The translations under genes and the position numbers were made by a program. 64,000 nt of DNA from Elysia chlorotica (taxonomy: Eukaryota; Mollusca; Gastropoda; Plakobranchidae): positions 267,367 through 331,366 of the forward strand of contig RQTK01000091.1 in assembly GCA_003991915.1 (NCBI GenBank), given 5' to 3'. Shown one piece after another: positions 45,005 through 56,700 of the stretch. The notes under the pieces are model-generated. The model ran no database searches, was not told where the DNA came from, and saw only the letters and a list, made by a program, of their open reading frames with translations. The number at the start of each line of letters is the position of its first letter. Positions within the stretch are counted from its first letter, which is position 1.

Positions 45005-46560
45005 GAAAGAAAGCAGTTGCTAATATGGTGGCGGCGCCGGTACCACATGTAAGGGTAGAGCCGAAGAGGAGCAGCCAGAATAAGTTCGTTGTAGGGGAGT
45101 TGCTGCTGCCCTGTGTTCCACGGGGAGTCGATAGGCTTAAACTAAAACTATCATTGTGGTAGACGTGAAAGCTTGGGCGAGCTCTCAAATCATGATACAA
45201 GAAAATATTTGTCTGTCAGACACGAGTTTTCTTGTGTTTTCTTGTACAGAGTTTGATCATAATCTTATGTGCAGCTTCAAAGGTCTGGCGCTTCGAACAA
45301 TGTGTGCGGTAGAGTCTAAAAGACAGACACAAGAACATTCTACTATTAAAATCCAAACGGTTGCGTTTTAGGGTCTTCGAGATTACATAATGTGGCAGAA
45401 TTGTTAAAAATTCACACTCTCACACACTTTCCAAATTATTAATTTTGTTTCACTATGGAGACATCTGCTAATTCTATAATAAATGTGGTCGGGTTTCTTG
45501 GTTGTCATTCCAGCAATAGCGGCTGCGGTAGCTGCGCACAAAACTCCATTAAAATGGTGTAGGCCTCTTGTACCTATTGTAAAGCGTAGAAATAATTGTG
45601 TTCGATTGAATTACAAAAGAAATAAAATAGATAACAGCACGCATTGAAAAACGGACAACTTCCTTGAAATATAATAGTAAGCCTAGCACCCAGGAGTAAC
45701 GGAAAAATTACTTGAAAGAATAGAAATAGCCAAAAGCATGCACGTTATGAGCTAAAATCGGATTGCTGTGATTAGTAATTATCTTACCCGCAACTTTTCC
45801 TCTTCATGTAAACAATTAAACAGTTCTAACCAAAAGAATTATAACAATTGCATCTTCATCTCTATGCGCTTATGGTTGTACTAAATAACCAGATTTATAA
45901 AATCAATCTATCGAACTGGAATAGAAAGTTTATATAACAATCGTGTATTTGTTGTTTGAAATAAACGAAACCATTTAACGGATGCGGAAAAAAACATAAC
46001 TTTTAAAAATTGTGTTTGTTGGCTCTAGAGCAACTCAGTTGTGTTCGTCTTATGTAGGCAGAGACTTTAAACGATGGATTGAGATCGAAAGTGAAAACGC
46101 ACTGTTTGTGATAAGTCAAGGCAAGTATGGCAGCAAATATTAACCTTCAAGAGTTGTAACATGGACCTCAACGAAAGCTATTTGAAAACATCGCTTCCAG
46201 AAGTCTCTAAAATTTGCCCAACGACGATCACTTTCATACTTCCTTTGTTGAAAAAACTCGTGTCACCCACACCTCCGAACAAGTCTTTCATGGATTATTA
46301 CATGTTTCTTTACTTTTTGGTGCTGAAACGATGTTCTCTTGTCTCTATAGACTTGGCAGATGTGGTGCATGTAAACCTAAATGTGGACGCCCCAAAGAAC
46401 TTTATCGGTTAGTGAGAGATGGTGTCATGCACGTGAGCATATGCCTCAGAAAATGTTGAAATGTTGCAGGGTGAGCGAACTCATGTGTGTCCTAGACAAA
46501 GAGGCGGTGGAAAAACGTATCGATATTTTCAGAACATGTAGAGAGTGTTGTCCCTCTCGA
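45004..46560. other. Intergenic stretch, unclassified
   Basis: Two short overlapping frames (46161-46459) have no family match. A locally GC-rich patch at 45025-45150 is unassigned. Confidence 0.35.
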
Positions 46561-46917
46561 GGGTGGTGCAGCGGGTAGTGGGTAGGACATACCTCCTACT
46601 ATAAAAAAAAAAAACAAACAAACCCAGAAGAGTTGGAAGAATCCACAGGTTTTTTTTTTGAAACTTCAAACAAATTTTCATTTTAAAATCAAGATTACAG
46701 TATATGTCAAAGGTTCTATCGTGTCTGACTCAGAAAATAATGAGAGAAACAAGTGCACTCTGACCAAAACAAGAAACAACAATAGTAATGGAAATAATCA
46801 AGTGACTGGGGCTATAAGTCTTGGATTTATTGTGGACAGAGCAGCAGACAAAGAGAGTCGAACAGTGAACAGGGAAGCGGAAGTAGAGGTTAAGATTATA
46901 AAACCAAAAGATGAAAG

Positions 46918-47165
46918 AGTTAAGTTGAGTTGGTTTAAACGTCCAGCATCAGCACTATATAGGCTATATTGTGGACGGGACCCAAGACTGACGTCTGACA
47001 ATTTTATGTGCTGCCACACACGAGACAGGGCGGGGATACCATGACTCCTGTCTCAGCCGGTCACATTATACTGACACCAACCCAACCAGTAGGGCACGCA
47101 ACCGCAAGAATTCGAACTCGGGACCTTTTGCATCAGAAGCCGATGTTCTACCCAGGACCACTGCT
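46918..47165 (-). mobile_element. tRNA-derived SINE
   Basis: Minus-strand copy with a good box B (GAATTCGAACTCGGGACC on the plus strand) and the full body of the 7046 family. Confidence 0.85.
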
Positions 47166-47435
47166 GAAAAATACCTAAAAACTCTAGCTCTACTTATCAC
47201 GGCTCAGTGGCACTGTTTTGTACTAGTACAAAACTTTCAGTTGTAGTATCCGATGTGAAATAAAGAGTACAACTGTAAGGTTGAGTACATTGAGTACAAT
47301 ATACAAGTTGCAACTTGGAACCAGATGGGAATTATGACAAGGTTGATGGCAAAGAATTAGATAACGGTGATGAAGCTGGGGCCTTGAGTGACATTTCTAG
47401 TGATGAAAATGATGAAGACCTTGAGGAAAAACTAA

Positions 47436-47579
<144 letters not shown>

Positions 47580-48348
47580 AATTTGGCGAGCACTGATACC
47601 TCAAAACACTTTCCAAAATGTGTGGAAGATCCAGCTCAGACCTACTTTGTGAAAGAAGAGCAACTCAAACAGATTGGAAACTCTTGTTATTGACGGCATG
47701 GAAATTCAAACATGTTGAAACACCAGAACCTGTATTAGATGTAAAAAAAAAAAAAAAGAGCTCACAGGCAAAGAAAGTAAAGGACGGTGTTGAAACCGTG
47801 CATCGTAGACTGCGCTCTGGGAGTGAGCCAAGTTAGGTTAAAACGTCAGCAGAAGCTTCACGGAGAACATTTGAGATTAAACGCGCAAACCAGGTACATG
47901 TAACGACTTTATTGCCTGAAGACAGAGGTCTTGAGCCAAAATACACAGGTGTAGGACATGCAGTGACGGAAGTACAAATTGGATTTTTTATTTCTCAAAT
48001 CAGGAGCTTTTTGGGGGGAAGGTTTATCTGGAAAGGAACATATTTCTACAGCTAAACAGCACAGCACACGATTGCGCAAAAATCTGAGAGCTCTGACGTC
48101 CAGTCCGATGCAGAACTGAAAAAAAAAACCCATCTAGGAATGGACGGAGGCAACCTATGACTCAATTTAAAGCTAAAGTTGAACCTTCCGTACCCGGCGG
48201 CGACAACCAGGGATCTACCAAAATTTTGTCGGACGGACTGAGAAAGATACCAGCAGAAGATGATCTGGGATTGATAGTCTTCTCACAAATACATAAATGA
48301 CAATGAGACTAACGTTAACAAGACACCCAAGACATACACAAGCTCGGC

Positions 48349-48466
48349 GAAAAAAGGAAGTTCAAAAAGGGTAGGCTACTGATTGAGAAAAAAAGGAAGT
48401 TCAAAAAGGGTAGGCTACTGATTGAGAAAAAAAGGAAGTTCAAAAAGGGTAGGCTACTGATTGAGT
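48349..48466 (+). repeat. Three tandem 39-bp copies
   Basis: AAAAAGGAAGTTCAAAAAGG then GTAGGCTACTGATTGAG, three times almost identical, within the decayed stretch. Confidence 0.92.
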
Positions 48467-49310
48467 CCAAGGTGAACTATACAGATCTTCTACAGTTCTG
48501 GAATCTAACCTTAACAAATCAGTACTTAATGAGTCAAAGAGCGATTCAAAATCTCCATTGAAAGGTACAGTGAAACAAATTCTAGCATTACAAAAACTCC
48601 AAAAGACGCAACATTCAGTGCAAAGTCCAAAGATGGTGTGTAATTCAGCAAGACTTTGCAAGCCACCCCACATAGCAGGAAAGCTCCAACAGGAAGTTAG
48701 AAACCTCAGAGGCAGAAATATTTCTTTAGAGGGACATTGCCTATCAAGCCCCCAACCAATGAAAATGAGGAATCTTTGATTGAGTATAGGTCTAGCAAAG
48801 AAGCAACACCAAAGCCTTTTTAAAATTCTAGGCATTCCCCTGCGGTGCAAAAGCAAAAATCAGTGCGAAAGTCTCCTGTTGAGCGACGAAAATCACTAAG
48901 ATCATAACAACAGCAATTATCAACTTTTGATTTTGGAGAAACAAGATTGTGCCTCAAGTGAAATGCACCTTTCCATCTTTAATTTGATGCTCGTTGCTCC
49001 TATCACTTTGATTTTTTTTTTGCGCTGATTTAAAAAATAAAACATGTTATATATTTGCACCCGTAAATCGCCAATCCCTACAAATGTCCAGTCCTATTAT
49101 CCTAGATAATTATTGGCAAATAATGCAGTGCAGGCCTATACGTGAAGAAACGTTAGAGAGCAATAAGATTTGTATAAGTTGCAAGGTAGACTCGTTGTTT
49201 TTCACGGCTTATGTACGAATGTGTGATACGTTACAATCAATTACAATATTCGAATACATGTACATGTTTATTGCACATTCAGATTGGCTTATGGCAGAGC
49301 TCCATGTAGG

Positions 49311-49580
49311 CCTACCCCGACTTTGTATGCTTCTGCTAGCCACCACAATATTGTAACAAAACAAAACAAAAAATAAACAAATTTATTAACGAGGAAAAAA
49401 GGGAAAGAAAGAAAGAAAAAAAAAGAAAAATAAACAAACACCACCACCTACCCCGACCTTGTATGCTTCTGGTAGCCACCATAATATTGTAACAAAAAAA
49501 AAAGAAACAAATATATTAACGAGGATAAAAGGGGAAAAAAAGAAAAATAAAGAAACACCACCACCACCACCACTTAACTA
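49311..49580 (+). repeat. 136-bp tandem duplication
   Basis: CCTACCCCGACTTTGTATGC at 49311 and its near copy at 49447, each followed by ATATTGTAACAAAA, A-rich runs and CACCACCAC. Confidence 0.85.
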
Positions 49581-50510
49581 CAAGTATAGGTACAGTCTTA
49601 CAGTCTGCATGGATTAGAGAGCAAACATTATTTCGAAGCGGAACTATGTTATGGTTTGCCATTGCGAGTAAAATTTATGAGGATGGTTTGTAAAAAACTG
49701 CGAACATTATTTGGACTACATAATCTTACACTATTTCCACCTGAAGCATAATGAGTTCTTATTTGAGTTAAATTGTTTCAATTTAATTGAAAGATCTTTA
49801 TCAAGCCTGAAACACGTATCTAATGTTTGCGAAATCGTGTGGGAAGAACATCAATGCACGCTCGCTGGATAATAGGCCTACAGCATTACTATGGGCTTTT
49901 ACGACAGTTCCTCCCCCCCCCAAAAAAAAAAAAAAACAAAAAAAAAAGAATGATCACGGTAAATACTTTTTACTTTTGGCTACGACTACTATAAGTATAA
50001 CCAAAACTAAACAATATTACTTTTACTTTGCAATCTAATAACGTCCAGCACATAAAATAGTGAATGCAGATTATTGTTTTACTTTCGTCGTCAGGGCTTT
50101 ATCAGAAATGAGACTGATATTTTTATGGAGCAGAAAGCTGGAAACTTCAACTGGAAGTCGAAAATGTGTCTCAAAGGTTAGGTAACATGGGCTACCGTAA
50201 CAACCTAAATATAGCAACTTGTCAGCAAAAGACTTCATGTTTTGATTTTGAGAGAAAGGTTTGTTCCGTTGCCTTTCAATTTCATTATGAATTTATAAAA
50301 TGTACCATTCGTCAACCATGGCACTAGAGAACAAGTGAGAATTATTATTTCAGATCATACTTCACAATGTGTCGGTTGAATGTGTACGAAATCCTATAGC
50401 CTCGATTTCCAAATAAGATGTCAGAGTAGATGTAATAATTCTGGAGCTTTTAAGTGTCCTGTGCAATTTTCTTGACTATTATCAATTCTCTGGACCTGGA
50501 AAACAACCAG

Positions 50511-50518
50511 TGACGTCA
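50511..50518. promoter_or_regulatory. Consensus CRE (TGACGTCA)
   Basis: A perfect ATF/CREB palindrome 26 bases before the BIRC6 start codon, in a region expected to be promoter or 5' UTR. The function is inferred from the motif only. Confidence 0.45.
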
Positions 50519-50544
50519 CGGAATTGTCATTTCACTCTCCAGTA

Positions 50545-50728
50545 ATGGCGACGGACACTGCAAAACAGTGGTCCATTCGCGAAGATGGATGTTTATCCGT
50601 AGATGTCAAGACTCACCGCATTGCGTATAATTCTTCATTGAACTCCGTGATTCTGACATGCAGAGATCAAACTGTTACAGTTTTAGATGCTCTTTCAGGC
50701 GCCTTCCTGCAGAAATCGGATTTATCAG
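50545..50728 (+). CDS. BIRC6: BIRC6 exon B1 (start codon)
   Basis: The ATG at 50545 is the first in frame. It reads MATDTAKQWSIREDGCLSVD and LNSVILTCRDQTVTVLDALS, the opening strand of the beta-propeller. Donor GTAGGG, phase 1. Confidence 0.9.
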
Positions 50729-53700
50729 GTAGGGTGTATCCAGCAGAAATCAGCATAATATTTACTAACATGAGTACTTTAGATCTAGATCTAGACTAGA
50801 GTCTAGATGTTAGATCTAATCTAGATATAGATCTAGATTTTTTTGTTTGTTTGTTTTATTTCTAGTATTTGTAATAGAGTTGCATTCAGAAATGATTCAG
50901 CTAGATCTAGTTCTTTTTTACCGTTTTACTATTCTATTTGTGGAGGTCTTTTACTGATTTTGGGACTGAGATGAGGATGTAAATTTATGGTAGTTTTAAT
51001 ACACCTGATTAATCATTAAAATTTTAGTAGAGTTATACATTTATTTGTTATTTTTCAAATTCTTTTTTCAAACCTAAATTTGGTAACCTAATCTTTAAAG
51101 TGAAATCATTCAGTTTCAAATATTATATACACTGAAAATTTAAGTACAAAACAGGCCTACCATTATAATAGATCTAGCCTATTTTAAAGGATTTAAGTCA
51201 CAATTTTTTATTTTAAAAGATTGTTATCAGACTATTCTGTTTTATAGGTGAGAACACTTTTCTTTGTAAGACTTGTTTTTGTCATTAGCAACCAATTATT
51301 GTTTTTTTTTCTCATTTGTTAAACCTACCTACATGTTAAATATAACTGACTCATGCATCAGCACTGCAATCAGTAATTGACCATACATAAAAAAATGCAT
51401 CAAGAAAAATACTTTGGCAATTTTTTTTAAATCTTTGGGATTGACTGTCTTTCCTTTTTCTTTACTTATTTTGACTGTTTATGTTTGTTGCATTAAAACT
51501 ATTTCTCTACATACAAATAAAACTAAAGTACTAAATTAATATGATGAATATTACAATGACCAATTGTTTTCAATGTTCTGAAGGTGACAAGAAAGGCAGA
51601 TTGGAATGTGCATATCTACCAGAGAAAGACAAGACAGTTTTCTGTGATGGTTTTGCACTGGGTGTAAGAGGTGATCTGCAAGGAATATTGCTTTTGGATA
51701 CAGCATTGCAAACAGCTGTCTCTAGAACAGAGGATTTGGTTAAAATAGAACTTCCGCTTGCTGAAGTAAGTTTTTATTATTGTAGAGTAGCGAACATATA
51801 TTAATGTATATTTTTTGTCTGTGACTTAGGGTCAAACAATTATAGTAATATTTTTGCATTGTATTCCTAAGAGAGAAAGAGAAGTGCACTTGCAGGGACA
51901 TTTACCAATATTAAGATCTGAATTCTTGAATATATAGTCCATGGTTATGGATGACATGGTTGTACCCAATAAGATCTAAGGACAAAAGTAAGAAGCTGAA
52001 AAGGCCAGTCTTTTTTTCAAGAACTTTTGTGCTGTTTTCTCTTTACACTTCTTGCATTGTAAAAGTAATCACTTCATTTAGATTAAAAAGAAAATTGTAC
52101 TGTTGTCCGGATCCCCTCCTTCTCCTTCTTGCCCCCCCCCCCCCCGCCCCCCCCCACACACACACACCCCACACACACACACACACGCTTTATAAAGATG
52201 ATATAAACATTGCATTACTCTACCATCTTTGTTTATAAACAATCATATTATCAAATCAAAGAGCTGGGTGAAATGTTCACTATCGATTTGTGTGTAGTTA
52301 TTATTTCATATTGTTTTAAATTTGCCAAAGTAAAATTTGCCAACGTTAAAACAATGTCTTGCTAAGTTTGAATTTTTAAAATTTGATTTTTGTGATTGTC
52401 ATCTTAACAGAATGTTTTTTTTACTTTGTGCTCTTTTATCTAGTGATTGTAATTTAATTGTACTGCTTTCAGGCTGCACAGTTGCTGAAAACCTTGCTTT
52501 CAACAGAACTCAGCAACAGAGACAATGTTGATGAGTTTGCTAATGTTTTGGCCCAGGGTATTAAAAAAGTGCAAGATGCAACACAAGGGAACCACAAAAC
52601 AGCAAAAGTAGGTTCAATTTAAATAAAGAGTTTTTTTTTTTAATTGATCATGGTCCTCTTGACTGAAACGTCTTAATTCATCATGAATAAAACAGAAAAA
52701 CATGCATTAGGAGAAAATATTTTCTATTTCCAATTAACCAAAAGGAAAAAAAAAAAGATATTTCTCAAACAAATGCCAACATCTACTAATCAACTCAAAC
52801 AAGACAAAAGCGAAGAACTGGAAATGTGCTTGGTCTAAACTACTGGATAGATCAAAGGTTTAAAAAAAAAACAGAGTAATACTTGCTTAAGGTTTAAGTG
52901 CAAAACTACCCCCAACACCTCTCAAATTGCCCGCTTTCATAATCCCTTTGCAGTAAAAGATTTAATATGAAAAAAAGAACACTTACTTGTAATTCATGTG
53001 AGGCCAGTTTGCAAAAGTCTCTCTCCTTGCTGCTTCACTATACATCAAAGCACGATTTACAGGCTCTTTCATAATGTCCAGACGACTGCTTGGCAGCAGA
53101 AAGCCAAGGCGATCAACAATTGCTGAGGCCACTGGAAAACCCTGACCAGTCTGACTGGACTTTTTAAGCTCGTCCATAAGTGCCGAGCAGACAGATCGAA
53201 TGGCCAAATGTTGCATTTGCAGTGTGACCGTTGCCCACTGAAAGAATGAGAAAAAAAAAAACAATGATTAAATCACATCTCCCTTCAATTTAACATTTTA
53301 TCAAATTTTCAATTAGCAAATTAAATATGTTGTTTTGTTTTTGTTTTTCAAAAGGGGGCATAGTTTTTACATAATGCATTCGATTAACTTTGTCAGTTTA
53401 GGTGCGAGCGAATGTAGATGGTGGTTGCTTCTTTTTTTTTCATACATATCCTACATCTAGAGACCTTATTCATGATGAATTAAGACGTTTTTTTTTTTTT
53501 TCCTTTTGGTTAAAATATTTTCTCCTAATGCATGTTTTTCTGTTGTTTTTTTTCACAGGTGGGCTCTTCCAGAGCCAATGGCGCAAGCAGGATTTTTTCA
53601 TCATCCAAATATATACGGTGATGATAGAGCTATGTGTTTCACTTGCAGCGTGTGCCTTGTATGTTGGGAGCCTACTGATGAACCTTGGTAACTCAATATG

Positions 53701-56700
53701 TTCTAACGTTTCAGTAATTTATCCCTTTCAAAAATCAATTTCTTGGAATTGTATGCTTAAAATGTTTGGTCGTCAGTTAAACACTATTATTTTCAATGTA
53801 AAGCCTTTTTTTGCGAAATATTGGATTTTTGGAGCCTTATTTTACCTTCTCTTTACGTTCCAGGACACTTTTTATTTGTTTTAAGTGTGTAGAAGTAATA
53901 TGGTAGCGCATTTATTCTTTAATTTTATCAATTGACACATTTTCCTTTTCCGTGGGCTTGCGTGAAGACGCTAGTTTATTTTCATCGCGCGCGCGCCGAA
54001 AATTTTATAAGTCCAAAAATATTTTGAAAATTCATAACTTCTCTCAGAATTCACTTAGAAAGATAATTTTTTCACCCAATTGCTCAGTAAAGCAAGGGCT
54101 TCATGGTTATGTCCATTTTAAAGTGATTGGTTACATTTGAAATTTTGACCTGTGGTACCTACTCTTATGCATTTCTGAGTAATCGTGACTTTTTTTTTCT
54201 ACAGCCTTGTTTAGAGTGAATTTATTTATTATTATGTGACAGAAAAGTAATATCATTTTATTTTACTACTGTTACTATATGTACTTAACTCCACAGAAGA
54301 GAGAAATAGACAAAATAAAAGATGAACATGAATGCTCTATGCTGTGACACTCACTACAAACCAATAATACCCACCAAAAAAAAAAAGTTATAGCTCTTGA
54401 ACAAAGTTATAAAAGGATATAAAATTATTATTATAAATATCACTTTGTTAATTTGTACCTCAATACAAATTAACTAATGGCTCCTACTAAAATCTAGCAG
54501 AAACATTAGCCATGTACAATTTTATTTTCGCCAAGATAAGAAATGGTGTAATGTGGTTTGGATACTATGACAGAAACTGAAATAAATTCAAAGTTAATAA
54601 ACATGCAGTTTATGTTGAAGTACATCAACTAACAAGGGTAAAAGTTAATCCTTGCTCAATTTATGCAAAATATGAACAGATGACTATTTAGATAAATTGA
54701 TTCTGAGTAAGTAAGAAACCCCTATCCACATGTATATATTTAAAAGCGTTGTTGCAAACTAAAGTGAATTTCTTAATTTGTTCCCCTTCCCTTTTTTGTT
54801 GTTGTAAAGGAATGTTTAAATTCCATGTGGTTACAGAAATGTTAATTGTTATCATTAAAGGTCAGAGCATGAGCGCCACTCACAACTGTGCCCTTACATT
54901 AAAGGAGACTATACTCAGAACGTTCCACTCACAGTCACCTATGCCACTCAACCAGCCCAGTTTCATGATGAACATGCACAGCAGGTATGTGTCGTATATT
55001 ATAAGCCTAGTGATAATTTAACTAATCTATTTTTTATGCTGTAGCCATGCCCATTGTTTGCTATTCTGTAAGATTGATTTTTTTTTCTTTCTATTAAGTG
55101 AGGGGTTTTAAGTCAATACACATCTTATGCAATTTTGTTAAGATACTCAAATCAGGCTTAGCACTAAAATAATGACTATTTCTAATACTGATGCACAGAA
55201 ACATAAAAAAAAATAGCTTACAATTTTTTAAATCAACATTAAAGGAGCTTTTTAATTAAGACTTGAAAGTTTTCCCATTCACCTCACACAAAGAAATTTT
55301 AAAGCAAAACTTTCTCTCTTTGTTCCTTTACTTGGTAAATAATTTTTAAGAAAGTAAAGATAATTTTTTTAGTATGATAAATCCTTGCCTTGTTTATTAC
55401 TTTGTGACAAAATATTGTGGAAATTCATGAAGCAGTACAAACTGAGGATGACTTGATATCTGTATGATATACAATACTTGGCCCATCTAGCAAAAACAAT
55501 ATACTCTCAAAATATGAGTTATTTATTTAACCTGTTGCACAAACTTGTGAGTTTATTGTAGCACCCACTCTCATGTACTTGTAACTAACAACAAGAAGTT
55601 TCACAGAAAACTGAAAGTTCAGTGAATATAATGAAGTCTTAGGTGATTTATTTATTCAAATAATGAAATATCGATGGCTTAATATAGTAACTCATTTTCA
55701 TTGTTCACCAGAAAATTGGTTGTCTGAGTGCAACGTTCAATGAGGATTTCATTGCAACTTCTACTAGCAGTGGTAACATAACAGTCTGGGATATCAGCTA
55801 TATTCTCAAAGTAAGTATTACTTGTTAATAAAAAAGAACAAATAAACGTGTCTTACCTTGTTCTTCAAAAAAATTAGTCTTAATTAGGCTTCATTTATGG
55901 ATTAACTCTTTAAGTCCTCGTGCCTATTCCCTGTTCTGACGTATAGTTTAGATAGATCAATAAATGGAAAGAGGGTATTTTTTTCCATTTTTCGTCATTT
56001 TTGTGTGATTTTACCGGCTGCACACTGTGGCGGCTTGGCTTTAAAGTTACAAACAAGAAAAAGCACAAAAATGTAAAAGATACCTTCCTATCTAGTTCTT
56101 TATTTTGAAACCTGAACATGATGATTCTCTGCAGTAGCTTTGAATTGTACTGATGTTTCAATTTTGTCCTTTCAGAAACATTGCCAGTTTGATATTGATC
56201 TTGGAAACACATTGGTTGCAATGATGACAGGGCTGCATATAGAAAACTCACACAGTGGAAATATGTTGTTAACTCCTAAGTAAGCATGTTAAATGTTAAT
56301 GAAAAATTATGAAGAAAATTTCATATTTTTACCGTTTAAATAAAAGCATGTACAAAAATAGTCAGATGGTAGTAAAATCCTGTTCTGGGATTTTGAGGTC
56401 AAGCAAGTACATGTCATACCTTCCGTCTTTCAAATAAACAGCTTGGTATCTATTCTTTTTTTGTTAAAACCTTAAAGGGTACAATAAAAACAAATTTTAC
56501 AAATATATATTTAGTGCTAATATTTTTGTCAAAGGCGGCAACTCTTGTAAATTAGAGTGTGAATAACATAAAAAAAACTCATATATTATCTAAAATGTAA
56601 CCTGAACAGGCTTTTTAATTTGTTTTATGTTGCCTCGCTTCTGTCTATTTAGTCTGCCTAACCTAAACGGCCTCTACTCTCAGGTCTATCAGCCAACTGC

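Noticed and set aside
52983-53264. Minus-strand frame as a separate gene
   Set aside because: Its protein is the missing BIRC6 segment, and its splice sites and phases match exons 3 and 5.
53402-53884. 160-residue frame around exon B5
   Set aside because: It reads B5 in the frame that skipping exon 4 does not even use; the BIR frame is the neighbouring one.
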